A DNA stretch of 30,140 nt from DAOTVY01 sp041082245 (GCA_041082245.1 JBDOIE010000031.1:1-30140), one strand, 5' to 3'; numbered from the stretch's first letter, positions 6,280-15,966 are shown. Program-made: numbers and translations. Notes: generated by a model from the sequence alone, not told the origin.

Positions 6280-7656
6280 ATGCGATATACGATCGAACGG
6301 CTGCCCGAGAGCCGGGTAGCCATTGATGTCGAGCTGGAAGCCGAAGTGGTGGAAAAAGCGCTGGAGCGGGCCAGCCAGCGGCTGTCCCGGAGGCATCCCA
6401 TCCGCGGTTTCCGGCCGGGGAAGGCCCCGCGCCGCGTTGTAGAGGCGGTGTACGGCCGCGGGGCGCTCTACGAGGAAGCGGCGGACGAGCTGATCGCGCG
6501 GGCGTATGCGGAGATCCTGCAGCAGAAGGAATTCGAGCCGGTTGCAGAAGCGACGCTGGACGCGATCAACTACGAGCCTTTCTCCTTCCGCCTGGTGGTT
6601 CCGGTGGAGCCGACGGTAACCCTGTGCGACTACCGTTCCCTGCGCTTTCCGCTGGAACCGGAACCGGTGACGGAGGAGCAGATTGACGCCCGGATCGAGG
6701 AACTGCGGCTTGCCCAGCTCGTCTGGCGGGAGCCGGAACCGCCGCGGCCGGCCGCCCTTGGGGACCGCTGCCTCGTCGATATGCGGCTGCGCTACGAGGA
6801 CGGCACGGAGAAGAGTTATGAAGATGTCGATGTGGTGCTGGAAGCCGGCAGTTTCCTTCCGGGCCTGGCCGAGGGGCTCGTCGGGGCGCAGGTCGGCGAG
6901 GTACGTGAGATAGAGATCGCGTTTCCCGAAGACGTGGCGAACCAGGCGCTGGCGGGCCATAAGGTCCACGCCACGGTGACGGTGCGAGCGATCCGCGCCC
7001 CGGAACTTCCCCCGCTGGACGACGACTGGGCGCGCTCCCTGGGGCGAGAGGAAACCCTGGCCGAACTGCGCGCCCGGATCCGCCGGGAAATGGAAGAGGA
7101 AGCGCTCAAGAAGGCCCGTGCCAAGGTCATTGGGCAGATGATAGACGCCATCCAGGAGCAGTCGACAATCGACGTGCCGGAGGTGCTGGTAGAGCGCGAG
7201 GCGGAACGGGTCGCTGACGACTTGGCCAGGCTCCTGGTCCGCGCGGGGACTTCGGAACGGTTCCTGAAGGCACAGAGCATGCGCGACAAGGAGCTCCGGG
7301 ACAAGTATATGGCGCTGGCGCGTAGGCAGCTTCGCAGGACGCTCGTGTTGTCCGAGATCATCCGGGCCGAGCAGCTCGAGGTGACCCCCGAAGAAGTGCA
7401 GCAGGAGCTCGCAGCCTTGGCGGATGAAGGCGAGGAAGACGACGAAGAGCGGCTGATGGATGCGCGCGGGCGCGTCCTCATTCGCAAGCTAGAGGAGCGA
7501 TTGCTCGCCATCGCCCTGGGACAGCCACTTGAAGGTGCAACTTCGGAAGAATTGTCTGGAGCGGGAGAGCGCGAAGCTGCGGGAGCTGCGGAGACGAACG
7601 CCGCGCAGTTCACCGCCGGGACAGGGATACCTGCCGAGCCGGCCGCGGAAGTTTGA
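6280..7656 (+). CDS. tig: Trigger factor, ribosome-associated chaperone
   Basis: Trigger factor binds ribosomal protein uL23 at the exit tunnel and shields nascent chains. The 458-residue product has the ribosome-docking signature GFRPGKAP at about residues 43-50. The FKBP-type prolyl isomerase domain follows at about 150-240, then the helical substrate-holding C-domain to about 410. The last 45 or so residues are an Ala/Glu/Gly-rich tail of low complexity, longer than usual. ATG 6280 is preceded by AAGGAG, with a slightly long spacing of about 12 nt. The gene leads a plus-strand run with clpP 42 bp downstream, the conserved tig-clpP-clpX order. Confidence 0.96.
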   Translation: MRYTIERLPESRVAIDVELEAEVVEKALERASQRLSRRHPIRGFRPGKAPRRVVEAVYGRGALYEEAADELIARAYAEILQQKEFEPVAEATLDAINYEPFSFRLVVPVEPTVTLCDYRSLRFPLEPEPVTEEQIDARIEELRLAQLVWREPEPPRPAALGDRCLVDMRLRYEDGTEKSYEDVDVVLEAGSFLPGLAEGLVGAQVGEVREIEIAFPEDVANQALAGHKVHATVTVRAIRAPELPPLDDDWARSLGREETLAELRARIRREMEEEALKKARAKVIGQMIDAIQEQSTIDVPEVLVEREAERVADDLARLLVRAGTSERFLKAQSMRDKELRDKYMALARRQLRRTLVLSEIIRAEQLEVTPEEVQQELAALADEGEEDDEERLMDARGRVLIRKLEERLLAIALGQPLEGATSEELSGAGEREAAGAAETNAAQFTAGTGIPAEPAAEV

Positions 7657-7698
7657 GGGACGGCTCCGGCAAAAACGCGTTGAGAGAGGTGATGAGCG

Positions 7699-8295
7699 AT
7701 GGATTATGTGATTCCAATGGTGATCGAGACGACCAGCCGGGGAGAACGCGGATTTGACATCTTCTCCCGGCTGTTGAAGGAGCGCATCATTTTCCTGGGA
7801 ACGCCGATCGACGACCAGGTGGCCAACTTGGTCGTCGCCCAGCTGCTCTACCTGGAGCACGAAGACCCGGAGAAGGACATCTACCTCTACATCAACTGCC
7901 CGGGCGGGGTGATCACCGCCGGCCTGGCGATCTACGATACCATGCAGTGGGTGCGGCCCGACGTGTCCACAATCTGCATCGGGCTGGCCGCCAGTATGGG
8001 GACGATCCTTCTGGCGGGCGGCGCCCCGGGGAAGCGCTACGCGCTGCCCTACTCGACCATCCATATCCACCAGCCGATGGGCGGAGTGACCGGGCAGGCG
8101 ATCGATATGGAGATCCAGGCGCGCGAGATCATGCGCCTTCGCCGGTTGCTCAACCAGATTCTGGTCAAGCATACCGGCCAGCCGGAGGAACGTATCGCGC
8201 AGGATACCGACCGGAACTTTTACATGACCGCGGAGCAGGCCCGCGAATACGGGATCATCGACGAAATCCTCACTCCGCGCAACGACCGGCGCTGA
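7699..8295 (+). CDS. clpP: ATP-dependent Clp protease proteolytic subunit
   Basis: ClpP forms the tetradecameric serine peptidase barrel that degrades substrates unfolded by ClpX. The 198-residue sequence contains the nucleophile Ser99 in GLAASMGT, His124 in IHIHQPMGG, and the aspartate of the DTDR motif at about 169-171. The oxyanion-region CPGG is at 67-70. The N-terminus is short, with MVIETTSRGERGFDI as in mature ClpPs, so a long propeptide is absent. ATG 7699 has the near-consensus AGAGGTGA upstream. clpX starts 12 bp after the stop, and the two are surely co-transcribed. Confidence 0.98.
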   Translation: MDYVIPMVIETTSRGERGFDIFSRLLKERIIFLGTPIDDQVANLVVAQLLYLEHEDPEKDIYLYINCPGGVITAGLAIYDTMQWVRPDVSTICIGLAASMGTILLAGGAPGKRYALPYSTIHIHQPMGGVTGQAIDMEIQAREIMRLRRLLNQILVKHTGQPEERIAQDTDRNFYMTAEQAREYGIIDEILTPRNDRR

Positions 8296-8307
8296 GGACG
8301 CGGGCCG

Positions 8308-9600
8308 ATGGAGGACGATTCCAGGGCGGGTCCGATGCATCCGGGAGAGCCGTACCGTTGTTCCTTTTGCGGCAAGGCCCAGGAGGAGGTCGACCGCCTC
8401 ATCCGGGGCATGGAAGGTGCTTTTATCTGCGACGAGTGTGTCGCCCTCTGTAGCGAGATCATCGCCGAGGAACGGAGCCAGACGCAACCGAGAAGCGGGT
8501 TCCGTTTGGGCCGCATCCCGGAACCGAAGCGGATCCGGGAGCTCCTGGACGAGTATGTCGTCGGCCAGGAACGCGCCAAGAAGATCCTTTCCGTCGCGGT
8601 CTATAACCATTACAAGCGCGTCGCCGCGGGCGCGCGGGTGGACGAGGTCGAGCTGCAGAAGAGCAACATCCTCCTGATCGGGCCGACCGGATGCGGTAAG
8701 ACTCTCCTCGCCCAGACGCTGGCGCGCATTCTGGACGTCCCCTTTTCTATCTCCGATGCCACCGCGCTCACCGAGGCCGGATACGTGGGAGAGGACGTCG
8801 AGATGATCCTGTTGCGCCTCCTCCAGGCGGCCGATTTTGACCTCGAGCGCGCCCAGTACGGTATCGTCTACATCGACGAGATCGACAAGATTGCCCGCAA
8901 GTCCGGAGACAACCCGTCGATTACGCGCGATGTCTCGGGAGAAGGCGTCCAGCAGGGCCTGCTGAAAATCATCGAGGGCGGGATCGTCAACGTGCCGCCC
9001 GTCCCTGGACGGAAGCATCCGCAGCAGGAATTCATCCAGATGGATACAACCAATATCCTCTTCATCTGCGGCGGGGCGTTCGTCGGGCTGGACGAGATCA
9101 TCGCGGAGCGGGTCGGTGGCCGGCACGCCCTCGGTTTTCGCCGCGCGACCTCGCCGGAGGAGCGGGAGGCGGCTTCCAGCGAACTCCTGCGCCAGGTCAT
9201 CCCGGACGACCTGCTGAAGTTCGGCCTGATCCCCGAATTCATCGGCCGGTTGCCCGTCATCGCTACGCTGGACCCGCTCGACAAGGCGACGCTCGTGCGC
9301 ATCCTCACCGAGCCGAAGAACGCGCTCGTCAAGCAGTACCAGAAGATGCTCGCGCTGGACAATGTGGAACTTGTCTTCACGTCCGATGCTCTGGAAGCCG
9401 CGGCGGAACGCGCGCTCCGGCAAAAGACCGGGGCACGTGGCCTGCGTTCCGCCCTGGAGGACGTGCTGCTGGACGTGATGTACGAGGTCCCCTCGCTGCC
9501 CCATGTCCGTCGCTGCATCGTGGACGGCGATGTCATCCGGGGCCTGGCGCGCCCGCGCCTGCTCCCCGCCGAAGAGGAAGCGACCCGGGAAACGGCCTAG
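8308..9600 (+). CDS. clpX: ATP-dependent Clp protease ATP-binding subunit ClpX
   Basis: ClpX is the AAA+ hexameric unfoldase that feeds ClpP. The 430-residue protein has the N-terminal zinc domain with CxxC pairs at 18/21 and 41/44. The AAA+ core has Walker A GPTGCGKT and Walker B IVYIDEIDK. The GYVGEDVE pore-loop region and the LIPEFIGRLP sensor region are also present. The first ATG gives nine residues before a second in-frame Met (residue 10). The first is chosen because GAGGA lies about 9 nt upstream, but the second cannot be excluded. The gene lies between clpP and an OmpR-type regulator. Confidence 0.98.
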   Translation: MEDDSRAGPMHPGEPYRCSFCGKAQEEVDRLIRGMEGAFICDECVALCSEIIAEERSQTQPRSGFRLGRIPEPKRIRELLDEYVVGQERAKKILSVAVYNHYKRVAAGARVDEVELQKSNILLIGPTGCGKTLLAQTLARILDVPFSISDATALTEAGYVGEDVEMILLRLLQAADFDLERAQYGIVYIDEIDKIARKSGDNPSITRDVSGEGVQQGLLKIIEGGIVNVPPVPGRKHPQQEFIQMDTTNILFICGGAFVGLDEIIAERVGGRHALGFRRATSPEEREAASSELLRQVIPDDLLKFGLIPEFIGRLPVIATLDPLDKATLVRILTEPKNALVKQYQKMLALDNVELVFTSDALEAAAERALRQKTGARGLRSALEDVLLDVMYEVPSLPHVRRCIVDGDVIRGLARPRLLPAEEEATRETA

Positions 9601-9609
9601 AGGGGGGCC

Positions 9610-10317
9610 ATGGAACGGTACCGCATTCTGATTGCCGATGACGACCCCGATGTCGGGCGCTTGCTTCAGGCCAGCCTGGAGAACCCCGAAGACCTCCTGT
9701 TCGAGGTGGTGACCGTTGCCAACGGGCTGGAGGCCATCAAGCGCTTCCGCGAGGAACCGTTCCACATGGTCATCCTCGACGTGATGATGCCCTTTCTGGA
9801 CGGATTTACTGCCTGCCGTACGATCCGCGAAGAGTCCGACGTCCCGATCATCATCCTGACCGCGCGGGACGGCCCCGACGACGTTCTCCACGGTTTCGAA
9901 CTGGGAGCTGACGACTATGTGACCAAGCCATTCCACATCCGGGAACTCGAGGCCCGTGTGCGGGCGATCCTCCGTCGCGCGGAGGGCGGCCGTTTTCGAC
10001 CCCGAACCCGTACCGCCCGCGTGGGTGCGCTCGAGGTGGAGCCCCGCAGCCGCCGTGTTACCGTCGGCGAGCAGGAGGTGCAGCTGACACCCATCGAGTT
10101 CGATCTGCTCTACTTCCTGGCTTCCCACCCCGGCCAGGTGTTCGATCGGGAAACGCTGTTCCGCGAGGTTTGGGGCCGCGAATACGAGTACGGGCGGGCA
10201 ACGAACCTCGTCGACGTTTGTGTTCGCCGTATCCGGGAAAAGATCGAGCGGGACCCCTCGCAGCCGGAGTACCTGCGTACCGTGCGCGGCGTGGGGTACA
10301 AGGTCGAAGCCGGGTAA
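9610..10317 (+). CDS. OmpR/PhoB-family response regulator
   Basis: This 235-residue protein has an intact receiver domain (about 1-120): acidic pocket DDD at 10-12, phosphoacceptor Asp57 in ILDVMMP, the conserved Thr in ILTA and the Lys of TKPF. A winged-helix DNA-binding domain follows (about 135-233), ending in the typical RTVRGVGYKVE. It should act as a phosphorylation-controlled transcription factor. No sensor kinase is nearby, so the partner is unknown. It starts 9 bp after clpX with a GAGGGGGG ribosome site and lies 34 bp before smc, so it is probably co-expressed with the protease and chromosome-organising genes. Confidence 0.93.
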   Translation: MERYRILIADDDPDVGRLLQASLENPEDLLFEVVTVANGLEAIKRFREEPFHMVILDVMMPFLDGFTACRTIREESDVPIIILTARDGPDDVLHGFELGADDYVTKPFHIRELEARVRAILRRAEGGRFRPRTRTARVGALEVEPRSRRVTVGEQEVQLTPIEFDLLYFLASHPGQVFDRETLFREVWGREYEYGRATNLVDVCVRRIREKIERDPSQPEYLRTVRGVGYKVEAG

Positions 10318-10351
10318 CCGGCACGGACTCGTCCGTCGCAAGGGGGTCCTG

Positions 10352-13300
10352 GTGCGCGTCCGCCACCTGAGCCTGCAGGGGTTCAAGACCTTTGCCTCCA
10401 AGACGGTCTTTCGCTTTGAGCAAGGGATCACCGCCATCGTCGGCCCCAACGGCTCGGGCAAGAGCAACCTGGCCGATGCCCTGCGCTGGGTGCTCGGAGA
10501 ACAGAGCTACTCCGCTCTGCGCAGCCGCCGTACCGAGGACGTGATCTTCAGCGGGAGCTCCACACGTGCTCCGGTGGGAATGGCCGAGGTCTCCCTCCTT
10601 CTGGACAACTCCGACGGGTACCTCCCGGTCGATTTCCCCGAAGTCGAGATTACCCGCCGTGCCTACCGCTCCGGCCTGAACGAGTACTTCCTGAACCGAC
10701 GCAAGGTGCGGCTCCAGGACATCGAAGAGGTGCTCGGCGGCCTGAACTCGTCCTACGTCGTCATCCATCAGGGGCTTGTCGACGAGGCGCTTTCCCTCCG
10801 GCCGCGGGAGCGCCGTCTCCTTCTGGAGGAGGCGGCCGAGGTACGCCGTTACCACGAACGACGCCAGAAGGCCGAACAGCAGCTCTCCGAAACCGAAGCG
10901 AATATGGTGCGCATCGCCGATCTGCGCAACGAGCTCGTGCCGCGCTTGCGGGTGCTCGAGCGGCAGAGCCAGCAGGCGCGCGAGCGGGCGCAGCTGGAAG
11001 CAGCCCTGCAGCAGGCCCTGCGGGCCTGGTATCGGCTCCAGTGGGAGGAAGCCTCCTGCGCGCTGGAAAGGGCTGCTCGGGAGGAAAGCGCGGCGCGCGC
11101 GGCGGTCGAGGCGGCCCGCAGCGCCTACGCGGGGCAGATGCAGCGGCTCGAGCAGCTCCGGGCGGCCGTACAGGCGTTCTTCCGGGCTCAGGAAGAACGG
11201 CGCCAGCGCGAGGCCGCCCTGCGTCAGCAAGAAGCCGAGCTCGCACGCCTCCAGGCGCGGATCGATGGGGAGCGGCGTGCACTGGAACGGCAGCTGCGCG
11301 ATCTGGCGGCGGAACTGGTGCGGCAGCGACAGGATGCTGCAGCCCACCAGGAGCGCCGTACCCAGCTGGCCGTGGAAAAAGAGGCGCTCGCCCAGCGCCT
11401 CGAGGCCTTCTGCCGGGACGTTGAAGTGCGGGAAGCTGCGTACCGCGCCGCCCGGGACGCGCTCGCTTCACACGAGAAGGATCTGCGGGAGCTGCAGGAG
11501 CGCGCGGCCGCTGTGACGCGGCACCGGATAGAGATGGCTCGCCGGGCAGAGCTGCTCAGGGCTCGGCTCGAGGCACTCACCGAGGAGAGCACGGAGCGAC
11601 AGCAGTTCCTTGAGGAGGCCGAGGCCTGCGCGGCAGAGGCGGAGGCGGAGAGGGCGCGGTTGGCCGCTCAACTCGACCGGCTGCGCGAGCGGCGCGATGC
11701 TCTCGAGCAGGAACGCGCAGCCCGGATGGACCGCCTGCGCCTTGTACAGGAGGCAGCGCACCAGGCGGCTCAGGTAGCGGCCGAAGCCCGTGTCCGGCGC
11801 GACGAAGCGCGGCTGCAGCTGGAGGCGCTCGCGCGGATGGCTTCCCACACGGACGCACAGGCGTTCCTCGAGGGCTGGTGCCGAGAGAAGGGGCTGCCCC
11901 CGGTTCGCCCGCTCTTTTCCCGGTTGCACGTGCCGCCGGGCCTGGAAGGTGCCCTGGAGGCAGCGCTCGGCGCCGAACTGTCACCCTTTGCTGCGCTTTC
12001 CTCCGACGACGCCTTTGCGGTCCTGAGAGCCCTTCGCGAAACGCAGGCCGGCCGCGTCTGGTTGGTCCCGCCCGGTGCCGTCGCGATATCTTCGACTTCA
12101 TTTCCCCTTCCCTTGCTGCTCGAACACCTTGCTTTCCCCGAGGAGGACCGCGCAGCCTGGACGGCCCTTCTGGGACACGTGCTTCTCGCGCAGGACCTTC
12201 CGAGTGCGTACGAGGTGGCTCGCACACTCCCCCACGGATGGTGCGTGGTCACACCGGACGGCGAGCTCGTGACCGCAGGAGGCGCAATCGCAGGCGGACA
12301 CCTTCCTTCCCGTCCTTCGGCCTGGGTCCTGGAACGCGAGCGGCGACACCGGGAAAAAGCCCTCGAGGAGGCGGAAGCACAGCTTGCGGCGGCCGAGGCC
12401 CAGGCGTCACGCGCGGCGCGCGACACAGCCGAAGGCACGGAAGCGCTTGCCGCGCTGGAGGGGGAACTGCGGACGGTCTCACGGGAACTCGAAGAAGCCG
12501 GAGCCCGTGCGGGAGCGCTGGAGCGGGAGAAGGAGCGGCGGAAGGACGAAGCGATCCGGCACCAGGCCCGGCTGGAAGCGTTGCGTATCGAACGGGCGCA
12601 GCGCGACGCCGAGCTCCGCCAGCTAGAGGCTTCCCTCGCGCAACTCCAGTCCGAGGAGGCTGCGCTCGACGCGGAGATTGCCGAGCGCACCCGGCGGGTG
12701 CACGAAGCGCGCGAGGCTCTTTCTCACGCCCAGGACCAGTTGCGAGAAGCCCAGACTGCCTGTGCCCTCGCGCGGAAGGAGCAGGAGAATCTGCAGGCAC
12801 GCGAGGAGATGCTGCAACGCGAGATCGGGCGGATCTCCCAACAGGTGGCGACCGGAGAGAAGCTCCGGGAGCAGATCGTCGCGCGGCTGCAGTCGCTGCA
12901 GGGTCGGGCCGAGGCCCTGCGGCAGGAGCTTACCCGGCTGGGGGTAGCGCTCGGCGAAGTGGTATGGGCTCCCCTGCCGGATGCGGTGGAGCCGGAAACG
13001 CTCGCCCGGGAAGAGGCGGAAGCAGCCCGTTTGCACGAGGCCCTTCTGGAAGCCGAGGCCGCCCTGCAGCGCGCGGAGATGGAGGTACGTCTCCAGCGCG
13101 ACCGCCTGCGTGAGGTGCTGCGGCGCGGCCTCGCCGAGGTCGGCCCGGAGGCGAGCGCGTACGGCCCCGCTGGGGATGCGCTCCTCGGCGCCCTCCTGGA
13201 AGACCCTCCGGAGTGGGCGCGCGTGCCCCTTCCCCAGGGCGTCACCGCGGAAGAACTGGAGCGGCGCGTGGCGCTGTTGCGGGAGGAGATCCGCCGCTGC

Positions 13301-13927
13301 GGCCCCGTGAATCCGCTGGCAGAAGAAGAGTACCGGCAGACGCAGGAGCGCTACGATTTTCTCGGCCAGCAGCTTCAGGACCTCCAGGACGCGGCGCGCT
13401 CGCTGCGGCAGTTGATCGCAGAACTCGACCGGGCGATGGAGGAGCGTTTCCAGGAGACGTTCGCTGCGATCAACCGCGAGTTCCAAGCGTACTTCGCGCG
13501 CCTGTTCGGGGGCGGTACCGCGAGCCTGCGTCTGGTGCGGCTGGAAGAGGAAAACGGGGGGCTGGCTAGCCTGGGCGTGGAGATCGTCGCCCGGCCGCCG
13601 GGGAAGCGTGCTCATACCCTTTCGCTCCTTTCCGGTGGTGAGCGGGCACTGACTTCGGCGGCGCTGCTCTTCGCCATCCTCAAGGTCAACCCTCGTCCTT
13701 TCTGCCTGCTGGACGAGGTAGACGCGATGCTGGATGAGGCGAACGTCGGCCGCTTCCGGGAATGCCTGGAAGAGCTGGCGGCCCACACGCAATTCATCGT
13801 GATCACGCACAACCGGGGCACGATCGAAGCGGCCCGGACCCTCTACGGGGTCTCGCTCGCGGAGGACGGTACCTCCAGGGTGCTCTCCTTGCGGCTCGAG
13901 GAAATCCCGAGCGCTCCAGAAAAGTAG
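10352..13927 (+). CDS. smc: Chromosome segregation ATPase SMC
   Basis: SMC forms a dimeric ring that organises the chromosome with ScpA and ScpB. The 1191-residue product has Walker A GPNGSGKS at 31-38, followed by a long Ala/Arg/Glu/Gln-rich coiled coil (about 165-500). The hinge domain is at about 500-650, then a second coiled coil to about 1030. The C-terminal head has the ABC signature LSGGERAL (from about 1093) and Walker B CLLDEVDAMLDE. I chose GTG 10352 because AAGGGGG lies 5 nt upstream and MRVRHLSLQGFKTF is the usual SMC N-terminus. The open frame extends 132 nt further upstream, into the preceding regulator gene. No scpA or scpB is in the window. Confidence 0.96.
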   Translation: MRVRHLSLQGFKTFASKTVFRFEQGITAIVGPNGSGKSNLADALRWVLGEQSYSALRSRRTEDVIFSGSSTRAPVGMAEVSLLLDNSDGYLPVDFPEVEITRRAYRSGLNEYFLNRRKVRLQDIEEVLGGLNSSYVVIHQGLVDEALSLRPRERRLLLEEAAEVRRYHERRQKAEQQLSETEANMVRIADLRNELVPRLRVLERQSQQARERAQLEAALQQALRAWYRLQWEEASCALERAAREESAARAAVEAARSAYAGQMQRLEQLRAAVQAFFRAQEERRQREAALRQQEAELARLQARIDGERRALERQLRDLAAELVRQRQDAAAHQERRTQLAVEKEALAQRLEAFCRDVEVREAAYRAARDALASHEKDLRELQERAAAVTRHRIEMARRAELLRARLEALTEESTERQQFLEEAEACAAEAEAERARLAAQLDRLRERRDALEQERAARMDRLRLVQEAAHQAAQVAAEARVRRDEARLQLEALARMASHTDAQAFLEGWCREKGLPPVRPLFSRLHVPPGLEGALEAALGAELSPFAALSSDDAFAVLRALRETQAGRVWLVPPGAVAISSTSFPLPLLLEHLAFPEEDRAAWTALLGHVLLAQDLPSAYEVARTLPHGWCVVTPDGELVTAGGAIAGGHLPSRPSAWVLERERRHREKALEEAEAQLAAAEAQASRAARDTAEGTEALAALEGELRTVSRELEEAGARAGALEREKERRKDEAIRHQARLEALRIERAQRDAELRQLEASLAQLQSEEAALDAEIAERTRRVHEAREALSHAQDQLREAQTACALARKEQENLQAREEMLQREIGRISQQVATGEKLREQIVARLQSLQGRAEALRQELTRLGVALGEVVWAPLPDAVEPETLAREEAEAARLHEALLEAEAALQRAEMEVRLQRDRLREVLRRGLAEVGPEASAYGPAGDALLGALLEDPPEWARVPLPQGVTAEELERRVALLREEIRRCGPVNPLAEEEYRQTQERYDFLGQQLQDLQDAARSLRQLIAELDRAMEERFQETFAAINREFQAYFARLFGGGTASLRLVRLEEENGGLASLGVEIVARPPGKRAHTLSLLSGGERALTSAALLFAILKVNPRPFCLLDEVDAMLDEANVGRFRECLEELAAHTQFIVITHNRGTIEAARTLYGVSLAEDGTSRVLSLRLEEIPSAPEK

Positions 13928-13936
13928 AGGTGCCGG

Positions 13937-14833
13937 ATGAGCGCTTCCGGACGGCCCTTCCTGATCCTGACCGCCGATGACCTCGGTCGCTGCCGCGCGG
14001 TGAACGAGGCGGTCTTTCGCGCGCACCGCGAGGGCGTGCTCACCAGCGCGAGCCTCATGGTCACAGGAGAAGCGAGCGAGGAAGCGGTGGCGCTCGCGCG
14101 CGAACATCCCGCGCTGGCTGTAGGATTGCACCTGGTCGTGCTCGCCGGCCGGCCGGCCCTTCCTGCAGAGCAGATCCCCCACCTCGTGGGTCCCGACGGG
14201 CTTTTTCCCTCGGACGCCTTCTCCTTCGGACTGCGCTGTTTCCTCAGCCGCACCGCGCAGGCGGAGCTCGCCGCCGAGATCGAAGCCCAGTTCCGGTTGT
14301 ATGCCGAGATGGGTCTGCCGCTGGACCACGTGGACGGCCACTGCCATATGCACCTCCATCCAACGGTGCTCCGCATCCTGCTTCCGCTGGCGCAGCGCTA
14401 CGGGGCCCGTGGGTTTCGCCTGCCCCGTGACCATCTCGGTACGGCCCTGGCCTACGATCGAAGCCGTGCCGGCACACACGTTGTCTGGGCAGCCGTGTTC
14501 GCGCTCCTTGCGCGTTACACACTGCGGCACCTCCGTGGGTATCGGCTGGTCGTGACCGAGCGGGTGCACGGCCTCTTCCACACCGGCCGTATGACCGAAG
14601 GCTACCTTCTGCGGCTGATCGAACGGTTGGATACCGCTTCGGCAGAGATCTACTGTCACCCTTCGACAGAGGGGCTGTCGGAGCCTCTCGGCCCCAACCC
14701 GGGAGACCTCGCAGCCCTGCTCAGCCCGCGTGTGCGCGCTTTGCTGGAAGAGCGGGAAATCGTCCTGGGCTCCTATACCGGGCTCGCCGAGAGAAAGGAG
14801 GCGCGATGTTCTTCGTGCTTCTCGCCACGCTGA
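13937..14833 (+). CDS. hpnK: YdjC/ChbG-type deacetylase, HpnK-like
   Basis: This 298-residue protein belongs to the YdjC/ChbG metal-dependent deacetylase family and is closest in pattern to HpnK. HpnK removes an acetyl group from N-acetylglucosaminyl bacteriohopanetetrol. Metal-site residues are visible: the TADDLG aspartates (14/15), His65 in GLHL, and the histidines of VDGHCHMH (135-139). The substrate-loop motif ERVHGLFHTGRMTEG and the EIYCHP segment also match. It starts 9 bp after smc with AGAGGTG, and its last 28 nt overlap the glycosyltransferase start, indicating coupling. No squalene-hopene cyclase is in view, so the lipid could be something other than a hopanoid. Confidence 0.8.
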   Translation: MSASGRPFLILTADDLGRCRAVNEAVFRAHREGVLTSASLMVTGEASEEAVALAREHPALAVGLHLVVLAGRPALPAEQIPHLVGPDGLFPSDAFSFGLRCFLSRTAQAELAAEIEAQFRLYAEMGLPLDHVDGHCHMHLHPTVLRILLPLAQRYGARGFRLPRDHLGTALAYDRSRAGTHVVWAAVFALLARYTLRHLRGYRLVVTERVHGLFHTGRMTEGYLLRLIERLDTASAEIYCHPSTEGLSEPLGPNPGDLAALLSPRVRALLEEREIVLGSYTGLAERKEARCSSCFSPR

Positions 14834-15966
14834 GCGCCCTCTACTGGATCGTCGCCTGGCTGAGTGTGCGATCCTTCTTCCGCCAGCGGCGTTCGTACGC
14901 AGCCGAGTTTGCCCCGCCGGTCTCACTGCTCAAGCCGATCCGCGGGCTCGACCCCGGCCTTTATGAGAACCTGGTTTCCTTCTGTCGGCAGGACTATCCC
15001 GAGTACGAGATCCTGTGCGGGGTACTGGAAACGGACGATCCCGGGGTCGCCGTGGTGCACCGGCTGCAGCAGGCGTTTCCGGAGCGCCGTATCCGCCTCA
15101 TCAAGGCAGCCCCGCTCGGATCTAACCGGAAGGCGAGCATCCTGCACGCGCTGGCAGCCGAAGCCCGCTATCCGATCCTGGTGGCGAGCGATAGCGACAT
15201 GCGGGTCACACCGGACTACCTGCGGCGCACCGTGGCGCCGCTGGCCGATCCGCAGGTGGGGGTGGTCACCTCCCTGTGCCGTGGGAGCCAGCCGGAGAAT
15301 GCCGGCGCAGTGATGGAGGCGCTCGAACTCGGGGCCTGCTTCGCGCCTCCCGCGCTGATGGGGCTCCATCTGCTGCGGATGGCGTACGGATTCGGCGCCT
15401 CGATCGCGCTGCGCCGCGAAGACCTGGAACGAGCCGGGGGGTTTGCCGCGGTCGCCGATTACCTGGCGGACGATTTCCAGATCGCCGCACGGGTGGCGGC
15501 CCTGGGCAAGCGCGTCGTGCTCTCCGAGTATCTCGTCGACAATGTCCTCGGTAGCATGCCCTTGCGCGAGGTGTACGAACGGCACGTGCGCTGGCTGCGC
15601 TGCGCACGGGTCAGCCGGCCGCGCGAGTACGTCCCGATGGCGATCACGCTGACCCTTCCGCTCGCGCTTCTGGCGCTGTTCTTCACTGCCTTCAGCCCGG
15701 TGGGGTGGCTCGTTTTCCTGGGGAGCCTGCTCGTACGCCTGGGCACGACCTGGCTGATCGCCGGCCACACCCAGGATTCGGTCGTCCGGCGACACCTGCT
15801 TTGGCTTCCGTTGAGCGACCTATTCCACGCGCTCTACTGGGGCGTAGCCTTGCTTGGACGCCGCGTGACCTGGAGGGGCGACGTCTACCTGGTGCAACGG
15901 GACGGCCGTATGGTGCCCCTGGCACCGGACGTCGGGCATTTCCCGGCGAACCCGCGCGCAGGCTAG
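14806..15966 (+). CDS. hpnI: Membrane glycosyltransferase, HpnI/ceramide glucosyltransferase-like
   Basis: This 386-residue GT2/GT21-type enzyme has an N-terminal membrane segment (about 2-22), a cytoplasmic catalytic domain and two or three C-terminal membrane segments (about 280-345). The processive-family signature is complete: DSD at 129-131, DD at 222-223 in YLADDFQ, and the (Q/R)xxRW box as RHVRW at 259-263. In hopanoid makers HpnI transfers N-acetylglucosamine to bacteriohopanetetrol, and HpnK then deacetylates the product. The same fold glucosylates ceramide. The gene overlaps the deacetylase by 28 nt and has AAAGGAGG 4 nt before its ATG. The acceptor lipid cannot be read from sequence. 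A long-chain diol or hopanoid is possible. Confidence 0.82.
   Translation: MFFVLLATLSALYWIVAWLSVRSFFRQRRSYAAEFAPPVSLLKPIRGLDPGLYENLVSFCRQDYPEYEILCGVLETDDPGVAVVHRLQQAFPERRIRLIKAAPLGSNRKASILHALAAEARYPILVASDSDMRVTPDYLRRTVAPLADPQVGVVTSLCRGSQPENAGAVMEALELGACFAPPALMGLHLLRMAYGFGASIALRREDLERAGGFAAVADYLADDFQIAARVAALGKRVVLSEYLVDNVLGSMPLREVYERHVRWLRCARVSRPREYVPMAITLTLPLALLALFFTAFSPVGWLVFLGSLLVRLGTTWLIAGHTQDSVVRRHLLWLPLSDLFHALYWGVALLGRRVTWRGDVYLVQRDGRMVPLAPDVGHFPANPRAG

Noticed and set aside
7489..10467. 992-residue minus-strand open frame opposite clpP, clpX, the regulator and the smc start
   Set aside because: It is antisense to four clear genes, has no recognisable domain and no ribosome site, and follows from the GC-rich codon pattern.
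12623..14926. 767-residue minus-strand open frame opposite smc and hpnK
   Set aside because: It is antisense to well-supported genes and shows no family signature.
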